Positions 1 through 5,474 of a stretch of 5,474 nucleotides of DNA are shown here, piece by piece. A model generated the notes under the pieces. That model was not told the origin of the DNA, made no database searches, and saw only the letters and a program-made list of their open reading frames with translations. The stretch is taken from positions 1 through 5,474 of the forward strand of contig DCVC01000118.1 of assembly GCA_002328625.1 (NCBI GenBank), in the 5' to 3' direction. Both the position numbers and the translations under genes were made by a program. Position 1 is the stretch's first letter; each line of letters starts with the position of its first letter. The stretch comes from Bacteroidales bacterium UBA2198. GTDB taxonomy: Bacteria > Bacteroidota > Bacteroidia > Bacteroidales > VadinHA17.

Positions 1-827
1 TCTTTGTTGAAGATCAGCACTCCTGCACTTCCGGGGCCGCCGAGGAATTTATGGGGCGAGAAGAATATTGCGTCGAGCTGTTCCATTTTATCGGCCGGAT
101 GCATATCGATATCCATGTAGGGGGCCGAGGCGGCAAAGTCGACAAAGCAGTAACCATTATGCTCATGCATTATTCTTGCTAGCTCATGGAAGGGTGGTAT
201 ATAACCCGTAACATTTGAACATGCCGTAAAAGACCCGATCAGCAAAGGTCTCGACTTGTATTTTATGATCTCTTTTCGCAGAGCATCGGGATTGACTGTG
301 AGATCTGCCGATGGCTCAAGCACAACCACATCTGCCAGTGTTTCGAACCATGATGTATGGTTTGAGTGGTGCTCGGTATGGGTAAGGAACACGACTGGCC
401 GATTCTCGTTGGGAATATCGTGGCAGGAGCTGTATTCACCATGGGTGAAGACGCAGTAGTTGATTGCCTGTTCGGGGACCTTCAGCCCCAGAATCCTCTG
501 GAGCTTGGCTATAGCTGAGGTCATGCCGGTCCCCGTGAAGATCAGGATATCTTCCTCGCTTGCATTAACATGTTGTTTAACAATCTTCTGCGCAAGGTGA
601 TATGCCTGTGTCATCGCATTTCCCGTGGCAGTTGATTCAGAGTGAGTATTACCTACCATGGGGCCTATTTCCTCCAGGATCCTTTTCTCAATCGGCCCAT
701 AAAGCCTTCCGCTTGCTATCCAGTCAGCATAGACCAAAGGCTTCTTACCGTAAGGAGTGTCAATAACAGCATCAATACCAATTATTTGATTGCGAAACTG
801 AACAAAATATTTTTCGACTTCTGACAC
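1..827 (-). CDS. Class V aminotransferase-fold PLP enzyme (cysteine desulfurase/selenocysteine lyase-like), C-terminus cut by window
   Basis: This is the N-terminal 275 codons of a PLP-dependent enzyme of the class V (NifS/SufS/kynureninase-like) fold; the rest lies beyond the left edge. GTG at 827 is the first possible start, because an in-frame TAA lies three codons upstream; the first in-frame ATG is only at codon 57. Visible motifs are TEHHSN (residues 151-156, the His pair that stacks on PLP in this fold), CFVD (Asp230, expected to bind the pyridine nitrogen) and SPHKFLGGPGS, with Lys260 as the Schiff-base lysine. After Asp230 the sequence reads FAAS where SufS has GAQ, so the usual Gln is Ala233. 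The region that would hold a desulfurase catalytic Cys is not in the window, so the reaction cannot be fixed. It lies 103 bases downstream of the SDR on the same strand and may share its transcript. Fold assignment is firm; substrate is unknown. Confidence 0.85.
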   Translation of the reverse strand, partial: MSEVEKYFVQFRNQIIGIDAVIDTPYGKKPLVYADWIASGRLYGPIEKRILEEIGPMVGNTHSESTATGNAMTQAYHLAQKIVKQHVNASEEDILIFTGTGMTSAIAKLQRILGLKVPEQAINYCVFTHGEYSSCHDIPNENRPVVFLTHTEHHSNHTSWFETLADVVVLEPSADLTVNPDALRKEIIKYKSRPLLIGSFTACSNVTGYIPPFHELARIMHEHNGYCFVDFAASAPYMDIDMHPADKMEQLDAIFFSPHKFLGGPGSAGVLIFNK

Positions 828-930
828 TAATGATTAGATTTTTTTAAAATTTTAGAGCGTGTAAAAATACCAATATTTGTAAATAATTTATCTCCCGGGA
901 AATTCCCTCTGTTTGAATTCAGCAAGGTAT

Positions 931-1740
931 TCAGTTAATTCTATAATGATTTTCAAGAATTCGCCTGAAACAGGATGCCGGCAAGATATATCTCAATGCA
1001 ACAGCTAATTTTTGGTCAAATGATGCTATAATATATCTCTGTTTCGGTTTTTTGCATTTAATGATTCTGATGATTTTTTTAGCAAGGAACTGCGGAAGCC
1101 ATCCATTATTTTCATCATTTTCTATTACCGCCAGAGTTCTAAGGAACTGATCGCGGTACGGATCATCTTCATTAGAGCGGGGAAGGAATTTCCGTCTGTT
1201 CAGGGTATTATTTGTATGAAAATCACCCGGGTTAATAACTATCACCTTGATATTAAATTGTTTGACTTCCATCCTCAGAGCTTCGCTGAATCCCTCAATG
1301 GCGAATTTACTTGCTGAGTAGTATGCCTGGTACGGAAGACCTATTAGTCCTCCTATTGAACTGAAATTGATTATGGTACCACCTCCCTGTTTACGCATGA
1401 CAGGCAACACTTTCCTTGTCAGGTTTACCATTCCCATGAAATTGGTTTCGATCTGCAGCCTGATATTTGTGGTTGATGTCGTCTCAATCGGCCCTCCGGT
1501 ATGCATGCCGGCGTTGTTGATCAGTACGTCTATTCTGCCCTCCTTCTGAACAACGGTACTGACAGTATTCCTGATGGAAATATAATTGGTAAGGTCCATC
1601 TTAAGAAGATGCTCGGTGGTCCCTGGAGCCGGATCATACCTCACGGTCCTGTAAACAATATGACCTGCTCTTACAAGAAGTCTTGAGATCTGTTTTCCGA
1701 ATCCTGAGGATACTCCTGTAATAAGAATTACTTTTTTCAT
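931..1740 (-). CDS. Classical short-chain dehydrogenase/reductase (SDR), candidate 3-ketosphinganine reductase
   Basis: This is a complete 269-residue Rossmann-fold NAD(P)H oxidoreductase of the classical SDR type. It has the nucleotide-binding motif TGVSSGFG (8-15), NNAG (75-78), structural Asn100, catalytic Ser128 in NFSSIGG, catalytic Tyr141 and Lys145 in YSASK, and the NPG loop (170-172). The second strand ends in arginines (Arg31, Arg34) rather than an acidic residue, which suggests NADPH preference (inference). No signal peptide is visible. I chose ATG at 1740 (ATG at 1743 is equally possible) because the glycine motif then sits at the usual distance from the start. The same frame stays open to an ATG at 1833, but those 30 extra codons run through inverted repeats and look non-coding. 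The gene follows spt on the same strand, so reduction of the Spt product is an attractive role, but SDR sequence alone does not establish substrate. The function-level call is tentative. Confidence 0.9.
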   Translation of the reverse strand: MKKVILITGVSSGFGKQISRLLVRAGHIVYRTVRYDPAPGTTEHLLKMDLTNYISIRNTVSTVVQKEGRIDVLINNAGMHTGGPIETTSTTNIRLQIETNFMGMVNLTRKVLPVMRKQGGGTIINFSSIGGLIGLPYQAYYSASKFAIEGFSEALRMEVKQFNIKVIVINPGDFHTNNTLNRRKFLPRSNEDDPYRDQFLRTLAVIENDENNGWLPQFLAKKIIRIIKCKKPKQRYIIASFDQKLAVALRYILPASCFRRILENHYRIN

Positions 1741-1775
1741 CATATAATGATTAATTTCAACGGTATGATAGCCTG

Positions 1776-1790
1776 TCCCGCAAAGCGGGG
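1776..1790. repeat. Short GC-rich hairpin in the SDR leader
   Basis: CCCGC (1777-1781) and GCGGG (1785-1789) form a 5-bp perfect stem around AAA, with a possible T-G closing pair. It stands out as a GC block in AT-rich sequence about 36 bases upstream of the SDR start. There is no T-run after it in the minus direction, so it is not an obvious terminator. It may be part of a repeat or a leader structure. Confidence 0.5.
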
Positions 1791-1791
1791 G

Positions 1792-1850
1792 AACCCACAT
1801 GTAACTGATTATTATAATATTGTGTTTGTGCATTCAAATACATGTGGGTT
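1792..1850. repeat. 12-bp perfect inverted repeat with 35-base spacer upstream of the SDR
   Basis: AACCCACATGTA (1792-1803) is exactly complementary to TACATGTGGGTT (1839-1850). The spacer (1804-1838) is AT-rich. The repeat lies 52 to 110 bases upstream of the SDR ATG. It could be an operator pair, a leader-RNA stem, or the ends of a small inserted element. No target duplication is evident. The pairing is directly visible; its role is unknown. Confidence 0.6.
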
Positions 1851-1870
1851 TCATAATTTGAAAAATATTC

Positions 1871-1970
1871 TTATTACACAGAGAAACAGAGAGTTGTTCA
1901 TAAAGGGTCACAAAGGGAAATACCTCTGTGACCCTCTGTGCCTCTTCCTCTATGGTTCTCCGTGTAATAA
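1871..1970. repeat. About 100-bp imperfect palindrome with CACAGAG-type words (candidate dispersed/MITE-like repeat, possible spt 3' structure)
   Basis: The ends are a 9-bp perfect inverted repeat, TTATTACAC (1871-1879) and GTGTAATAA (1962-1970). The inner core is an 8-bp perfect pair, GGGTCACA (1905-1912) and TGTGACCC (1927-1934), extended by a few more pairs around a small loop. Between these the arms match imperfectly through repeated CACAGAG, CTCTGTG and related words. The whole would fold into one long stem. It starts 22 bases after the spt stop; reading in the spt direction, the stem is followed by a T-rich stretch (near 1862-1868), so it could end or stabilise the spt transcript. CACAGAG-rich palindromes of this look are, from memory, common as intergenic repeats in environmental bacteria. 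It carries no gene, and no target duplication was found. Confidence 0.7.
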
Positions 1971-1992
1971 TAAAAACCATTGTTAAACTGCA

Positions 1993-3180
1993 TCAGACTA
2001 ATATTCCAAGCTCTCTTGCTGCCTTCGTTATTTTATCAACAGATTCATCAACCTGATCCATTGTATGAGTTGCCATAAGCGAATACCTGATCAGGCAGTT
2101 CTCTTTTGGCACGGCAGGTGAAACAACAGGATTGACAAATATCCCTTCTGCCAGAAGCCTCTGGGTAAGAAGAAGGGCTTTTAAGTCATCGCGTATGAAC
2201 AACGGTATTATTGGAGTTTCGGATTTCCCGACATCAAATCCTGACTGTTTAAATCCATTTAGTGCGTAGCGGGTGATCTTCCACAGGTGATCAATCCTTT
2301 CAGGTTCATTTACCATAATGTCGATGGCAGCCAGCACCGATGCAGCTGAGGCTGGTGTCATGCTGGCGCTGAAGATAAGAGATCGTGAATTGTGCTTAAT
2401 ATAATTAATAGTATCCTTATCTGATGCAATAAATCCTCCAAGCGAGGCAAGTGATTTTGAGAAAGTTCCCATAATAAGATCGACCTTGTCAGTCAATCCA
2501 AAATGAGATGATGTCCCTGATCCGTTTTTGCCGAGTACACCTATGGAGTGAGCATCATCGACCATGATTGTACCATCATATTTTTCAGCTAATCTAACGA
2601 CCTCAGGCAGTTTGATTATATCCCCTTCCATCGAGAAAATTCCGTCGACAACTATAAATTTAATAGTACCCGGAGCACATCGTTTAAGTTTTCTCTCAAG
2701 AGAAGACATGTCGTTATGAGCAAACTTAAGAACTTTTGAAAAAGACAACCTGCTACCTTCAATTATGGAAGCATGATCAAGTTCATCAAGCAGAATGTGG
2801 TCCCGCCGGCCTGTAAGAACAGATACCACTCCGAGGTTAACCTGAAAGCCTGTACTGTAACAGAGAGCACTTTCTTTACCAACGAGGTTCGCCAGACGGT
2901 TCTCAAGCTCAATATGAATGTCGAGAGTTCCATTGAGAAACCTTGATCCTGCACACCCTGATCCATATTTGTCAATGGCTTTTTTTGCTGCTTCCTTGAT
3001 TTTGGCATGGTTCGTCAGTCCCAAATAACTGTTTGATCCAAACATTAATATATCTCTGCCATTCATTTTAACCACAGTATCCTGATCCGATTCAATCACC
3101 CTGAAATAGGGATAAATGCCTGCTGCCATTGCCCTCTGGGGGGTATCATAAGCTGAAAGTCTTTTTTGTAAGGTTCTCAC
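1993..3180 (-). CDS. spt: Serine palmitoyltransferase (alpha-oxoamine synthase family)
   Basis: This PLP enzyme should condense L-serine with palmitoyl-type acyl thioester to a 3-keto-sphingoid base, the first committed step of sphingolipid synthesis, in the cytoplasm or at the inner membrane. The 395-residue length and full-length pattern fit Bacteroidetes Spt. It has YDTPQRAMAAGIYPYFR (11-27), the GSNSYLGL substrate loop (48-55), YGSGCAGSRFLNGT (72-85), His136 in LDHAS (stacks on PLP), Asp208 and His211 in VDDAHSIG, Lys242 in GTFSKSL (Schiff base), and Arg365 in RYSLMATHT (carboxylate contact). Related 2-amino-3-ketobutyrate ligase and 8-amino-7-oxononanoate synthase normally differ at the GSGCAGSRFLNGT block and the C-terminal RYSLMATHT block. 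The start is GTG at 3180, with an in-frame stop two codons upstream; it gives an N-terminus like other Bacteroidetes members. A TATATTTG promoter-like site lies 30 bases upstream. Confidence 0.88.
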   Translation of the reverse strand: MRTLQKRLSAYDTPQRAMAAGIYPYFRVIESDQDTVVKMNGRDILMFGSNSYLGLTNHAKIKEAAKKAIDKYGSGCAGSRFLNGTLDIHIELENRLANLVGKESALCYSTGFQVNLGVVSVLTGRRDHILLDELDHASIIEGSRLSFSKVLKFAHNDMSSLERKLKRCAPGTIKFIVVDGIFSMEGDIIKLPEVVRLAEKYDGTIMVDDAHSIGVLGKNGSGTSSHFGLTDKVDLIMGTFSKSLASLGGFIASDKDTINYIKHNSRSLIFSASMTPASAASVLAAIDIMVNEPERIDHLWKITRYALNGFKQSGFDVGKSETPIIPLFIRDDLKALLLTQRLLAEGIFVNPVVSPAVPKENCLIRYSLMATHTMDQVDESVDKITKAARELGILV

Positions 3181-3209
3181 TATTTAGATTTTATAATTGT
3201 CATTGGAGT

Positions 3210-3217
3210 CAAATATA
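3210..3217 (-). promoter_or_regulatory. Candidate Bacteroidetes -7 element for spt
   Basis: Read on the minus strand this is TATATTTG, an exact match to TAnnTTTG, ending 29 bases upstream of the spt GTG. I see no TTG at the expected distance upstream, so the -33 half is missing or degenerate. The gap between the divergent genes is only 99 bases, which fits a promoter region. Confidence 0.45.
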
Positions 3218-3248
3218 AATAAAAATGCAAATCATAGATAAAAAGTAA

Positions 3249-3256
3249 TAGATTTG
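3249..3256 (+). promoter_or_regulatory. Candidate Bacteroidetes -7 element for the 5-alpha-reductase-family gene
   Basis: TAGATTTG matches TAnnTTTG exactly and ends 23 bases before the ATG at 3280. No convincing -33 TTG is present about 20 bases upstream. It sits 31 bases from the oppositely oriented motif for spt, so the two genes probably share a compact divergent promoter region. Confidence 0.4.
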
Positions 3257-3279
3257 ACCATTTATTCAGGGTACCACAA

Positions 3280-4029
3280 ATGGATCTGCTTTATAATTCT
3301 TCTCTTAAACTGATTTTCAGCTTTGCTGCAATTGTTTTTATCCTTCTTTTCTTTATTCCTGCTCCTTATGGAAAATTCCTCAGGAGAGGGTGGGGGCCGG
3401 TACTTAAATCCAAATGGGCATGGATGATCATGGAGTTTCCCTCCCCGGCTCTGATGGCAATTTTTTTCTTCACATCCGGACAGAAAAATATTCAGCAGAT
3501 AATTTTTATATCACTATGGCTGCTACATTACCTGCTTCGGACCTTCATATATCCTTTCAGACAATCGGGCAGCGAAAAGCCTTATCCCCTGATAATTGTT
3601 TCTATGGCAATAATTTTTAATTGTCTGAATGGCTTTGTTAATGGATATGGAATATTCAGGCTTTTAAATTATGAATCTTCATGGTTGTTCTCTTGGCAGT
3701 TTATTGCGGGACTCTCTTTATTTCTTACCGGATTTTATATAAATAAAATGTCGGACGAAAAGCTGCGTGCGTTCAGAAAGAATAATCCCGAAGAATATGT
3801 AATTCCGCGGGGCTGGCTTTTTAATTATATTTCCAGCCCTCACTATTTCGGGGAGATAATAGAATGGGGAGGATGGGCACTTATGACATGGTCGCTTCCG
3901 GGATTTGCTTTTTTCATTTTTTCTTTCGCAAATCTCTTTCCCAGGGGTGTTGCCTCACACAGATGGTATAAAGAAAACTTCCCGGGGTATCCTGCTGAAA
4001 GAAAAGCCGTGATACCCTTTATTGTGTAA
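3280..4029 (+). CDS. Steroid 5-alpha-reductase family integral membrane reductase (SRD5A/TECR-like)
   Basis: This 249-residue polytopic membrane protein belongs to the 3-oxo-5-alpha-steroid 4-dehydrogenase family, NADPH-dependent enzymes that reduce C=C bonds in steroids, polyprenols or enoyl lipids. The length is close to human SRD5A2 (254). Hydrophobic segments lie near residues 9-27, 49-66, 73-92, 102-125, 135-154 and 195-220. Aligned by eye to SRD5A2, it keeps the substrate Glu in MEFPSP (Glu52, like Glu57), the Tyr in HYLLRTFIY (Tyr84, like Tyr91), cofactor-side Asn155 and Asp159, and the C-terminal block GEIIEWGGWALMTWSLPG (191-208) with Glu192. The C-terminal IPFI ending is also shared. 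The Asn193 position is His188 (SSPHYFGE), and the His231 position is Ser226. True substrate is unknown: a host or environmental steroid, or an endogenous lipid given the divergent spt. The family call is firm. Confidence 0.88.
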   Translation: MDLLYNSSLKLIFSFAAIVFILLFFIPAPYGKFLRRGWGPVLKSKWAWMIMEFPSPALMAIFFFTSGQKNIQQIIFISLWLLHYLLRTFIYPFRQSGSEKPYPLIIVSMAIIFNCLNGFVNGYGIFRLLNYESSWLFSWQFIAGLSLFLTGFYINKMSDEKLRAFRKNNPEEYVIPRGWLFNYISSPHYFGEIIEWGGWALMTWSLPGFAFFIFSFANLFPRGVASHRWYKENFPGYPAERKAVIPFIV

Positions 4030-4067
4030 GTCTGGAGCGATAAAAGTTATGAAAAGTTGACTGCTGA

Positions 4068-4081
4068 CCTGACAGATCAGG
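4068..4081 (+). terminator. Weak hairpin after the 5-alpha-reductase-family gene
   Basis: CCTGA (4068-4072) and TCAGG (4077-4081) can pair around CAGA, 39 bases after the stop codon. What follows is AT-rich (ATAAAAATACTTATTG) but lacks a clear T-run. The stem is short, so this is at best a weak terminator, and read-through into ppa is possible. Confidence 0.2.
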
Positions 4082-4099
4082 GTACCATAAAAATACTTA

Positions 4100-4130
4100 T
4101 TGTCAAAAATAAACAGTAAATTTAGATTTT
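4100..4130 (+). promoter_or_regulatory. Candidate promoter for ppa
   Basis: TTG (4100-4102) is followed after 20 bases by TAGATTTT (4123-4130), a 7 of 8 match to TAnnTTTG, with spacing in the range of Bacteroidetes -33/-7 promoters. The implied transcript start is only a few bases before the ATG at 4143, which would give a nearly leaderless message and lowers confidence. Confidence 0.3.
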
Positions 4131-4142
4131 CAAATCAGGATT

Positions 4143-4700
4143 ATGGAATTTGAACGACACTCCTGGCACGGTATTGATCCCGGGCAAGAGATCCCTCTCT
4201 ATGTTAAAAGCATAATTGAAATACCCAAAGGATCAAAGGGGAAATATGAACTGGATAAAGATTCGGGATTGTTGCGTCTTGACAGGGTACTCTTTTCATC
4301 GGTACATTATCCTGCAAACTATGGTTTTATACCGCAGACTTACTGTGATGATCATGACCCGCTCGATATACTTGTTATATGTTCCATTGATGTTTTTCCC
4401 ATGAGCATTATTGATGCAAAGGTAATAGGCGCCATGCAAATGATTGACACCAATGAAAGTGACGATAAAATAATCTCGGTTGCAAGAAATGATATGTCTG
4501 TCAATTATATAAATGATATTTCTGAATTACCTCCTCACACTCTTGTTGAACTAAAAAGATTTTTTGAAGATTACAAAATGCTGGAACAAAAAAATGTCGT
4601 GGTTGAACATTTCATGGGCAGAGAAAAGGCCTTTGAAATTGTAATGGCCGGCATTAAGCTTTACATGGAAAATAAAGAAAAGCTTATCCCGCCTTATTGA
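4143..4700 (+). CDS. ppa: Inorganic pyrophosphatase, family I
   Basis: This cytoplasmic metal-dependent enzyme hydrolyses pyrophosphate to two phosphates and so pulls biosynthetic reactions such as nucleotide polymerisation and acyl activation forward. The 185 residues are slightly longer than the usual ~175 of bacterial enzymes. By comparison with the E. coli active site it retains Lys34, Glu36, Arg48, Tyr60, the metal aspartates Asp70, Asp72 and Asp75 in DHDPLDI, Asp102 and Asp107, Lys109, and Tyr144-Lys145. In the signature the second position is His71, where Gly, Ser, Asp or Asn is usual. All catalytic residues I can place are present, so it should be active. The ATG at 4143 is preceded by AGGA too close to be a good ribosome site. 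Its TGA ends at 4700, immediately beside the stop codon of the convergent gene. Its role here is probably housekeeping. Confidence 0.95.
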   Translation: MEFERHSWHGIDPGQEIPLYVKSIIEIPKGSKGKYELDKDSGLLRLDRVLFSSVHYPANYGFIPQTYCDDHDPLDILVICSIDVFPMSIIDAKVIGAMQMIDTNESDDKIISVARNDMSVNYINDISELPPHTLVELKRFFEDYKMLEQKNVVVEHFMGREKAFEIVMAGIKLYMENKEKLIPPY

Positions 4701-5474
4701 TCAAGACTCTTCCGGCCACTTTTCATTAATTATTGGCCGGGTCACAATTTTCCCTGGATCAATAACCACATATTTGATCAGCTTCCGTTTCCATGTATAG
4801 GTAATATGAACCAACCCATCGCTGGTCTGGATTACTGCAGGATAGGAATATTCTGATCCTTTCTGGTCGTTTTCAAGCAGAGCTGCAGCTTTCCAGGTAT
4901 TACCATCGTCTGAGATTGCCACATTCAACATATTTCTTCCTGATGTTAAGTGGTTGTAAACTAAAAGCTGGCGTCCGTCCTTCAGAGTAACGGCATCAAT
5001 GCCTGAGTTGGGATTTGGTAAACCAAAAGGAACCAGTTCACTCCAGTGTTTCCCGTTATCTTTCGACCATGATGTGAGTATCTGAGACTGGCGGCTGCGG
5101 CATAATATCTGAATCATACCGGATGGATATGTTAAAACAGACGGTTGAATGACCCCCAGATTCTTCTCATTTAGCGGAGATGTGCGTTCCCATGTTTTGC
5201 CATTATCTGACGTAAACTCCATATGAACCCTCCAGCCATCATTCTCTGTACTTGACGGACAAATCAATTCTCCGTTGTTTAACAATACTGGTTTATTCTT
5301 TACAGGGCCTATAATATCTTCAGGCAGCCGACACGATGCTGACCATGTCTTGCCGTTATCTCCGGATGTTATCAGTTCTCCCCACCAGGTTGAAGGACTC
5401 GGTCCGACTTTATAAAAGAGAAGTACCTTGTTTACTGAAGTAAAAAGAACGGGATTCCAGCATGGATAGCGTTT
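4701..5474 (-). CDS. BNR/Asp-box sialidase-like beta-propeller protein, N-terminus cut by window
   Basis: The frame is open from the right edge to TGA at 4703-4701, giving 257 residues of the C-terminal part; the true start lies outside the window. A TTG at 5285 is an internal codon, because clear family sequence continues upstream (WNPVLF, LFYKVGPSPSTWWGEL). The protein carries four Asp-box motifs (pattern SxDxGxTW) at about residues 37-44, 88-95, 137-144 and 187-194 of the visible part, each at a turn of a predicted six-bladed propeller. Other strong blocks are KPVLLNNGELICPSS, ILCRSRQSQ, GIDAVTLKDGRQLLVYNH and YSYPAVIQTSDGLVHITYTW. This fits the BNR_2 neuraminidase-like family. Sialidase activity is not shown: the N-terminal arginine region is missing and I cannot place a full Arg triad or nucleophile Tyr. 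It is likely exported for glycan breakdown, but any signal peptide is out of view. Confidence 0.85.
   Translation of the reverse strand, partial: KRYPCWNPVLFTSVNKVLLFYKVGPSPSTWWGELITSGDNGKTWSASCRLPEDIIGPVKNKPVLLNNGELICPSSTENDGWRVHMEFTSDNGKTWERTSPLNEKNLGVIQPSVLTYPSGMIQILCRSRQSQILTSWSKDNGKHWSELVPFGLPNPNSGIDAVTLKDGRQLLVYNHLTSGRNMLNVAISDDGNTWKAAALLENDQKGSEYSYPAVIQTSDGLVHITYTWKRKLIKYVVIDPGKIVTRPIINEKWPEES
4712..4740 (+). terminator. Inverted repeat just past the ppa stop, inside the convergent gene
   Basis: CCGGCCA (4712-4718) is perfectly complementary to TGGCCGG (4734-4740), with a 15-base AT-rich loop. It starts 11 bases after the ppa stop, and the sequence after it contains a short T-run (CACAATTTT). 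It lies within the last codons of the sialidase-like gene. A 7-bp GC-rich stem in this place could end ppa transcription, but the T-tract is weak and the loop long. Confidence 0.35.

Noticed and set aside
256..824. Plus-strand open frames at 256-459 and 642-824
   Set aside because: Both are antisense shadows of the class V PLP enzyme, whose motifs are clear on the minus strand.
891..900. TCCCGGGA palindrome between the SDR and the class V enzyme as a terminator
   Set aside because: It is an 8-bp palindrome with no loop and no T-run, so it would not form a usual terminator hairpin.
1741..1833. Upstream extension of the SDR to an ATG at 1833
   Set aside because: The 30 extra codons run through one inverted-repeat arm and a GC hairpin, and would place the glycine-rich motif about 30 residues too far from the N-terminus for a classical SDR.
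1747..1986. Plus-strand open frame of 79 codons across the spt-SDR gap
   Set aside because: It is made of palindromic repeat DNA, shows no protein-like composition and lies antisense to the likely transcript.
2763..3008. 81-codon minus-strand open frame inside spt
   Set aside because: It is a shifted frame of the well-supported spt gene.
1993..3180. Calling the alpha-oxoamine synthase kbl or bioF
   Set aside because: The GSGCAGSRFLNGT and RYSLMATHT blocks fit Bacteroidetes serine palmitoyltransferase, and there is no tdh or biotin gene nearby.
4701..5285. A 194-residue sialidase-like protein starting at TTG 5285
   Set aside because: The same frame remains open to the window edge and carries another Asp-box and conserved family blocks, so the TTG is internal.

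Overview
This window looks like part of a Bacteroidetes chromosome. The clues are a serine palmitoyltransferase of the Bacteroidetes type, AT-rich gene starts without clear Shine-Dalgarno sequences, two matches to the Bacteroidetes -7 promoter motif TAnnTTTG, and GTG starts on two genes. No rRNA, tRNA, CRISPR array, transposase or phage gene was seen. The assignment rests on recognised protein families and motifs read by eye, not on a database search.

Layout. On the minus strand, from right to left: a serine palmitoyltransferase (spt, 3180-1993), a repeat-rich gap of about 250 bases, a classical short-chain dehydrogenase/reductase (SDR, 1740-931), a 103-base AT-rich gap holding no gene I can support, and the first 275 codons of a class V aminotransferase-fold PLP enzyme that runs off the left edge (827-1). 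On the plus strand, diverging from spt across a 99-base gap: a membrane protein of the steroid 5-alpha-reductase family (3280-4029), then a family I inorganic pyrophosphatase (ppa, 4143-4700). A BNR/Asp-box sialidase-like protein (5474-4701, N-terminus missing) converges on ppa, and the two stop codons touch.

How the genes may work together. Spt condenses serine with a long acyl chain to a 3-keto-sphingoid base. The next step in any sphingolipid pathway is NADPH-dependent reduction of that ketone by an SDR, and an SDR lies just downstream on the same strand. The divergent 5-alpha-reductase-family enzyme belongs to a group that reduces C=C bonds in hydrophobic substrates (steroids, polyprenols, very-long-chain enoyl chains). 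The cluster can therefore be read as a membrane-lipid locus. Only the spt function is well supported; the link to its neighbours is inference. Pyrophosphatase is a housekeeping enzyme, and the sialidase-like protein is probably an unrelated glycan gene.

The most unusual non-coding structure lies between spt and the SDR: a roughly 100-bp imperfect palindrome rich in CACAGAG-like words, beside a separate 12-bp perfect inverted repeat and a small GC hairpin in the SDR leader. It resembles a dispersed, non-autonomous repeat that may also shape the spt 3' end.
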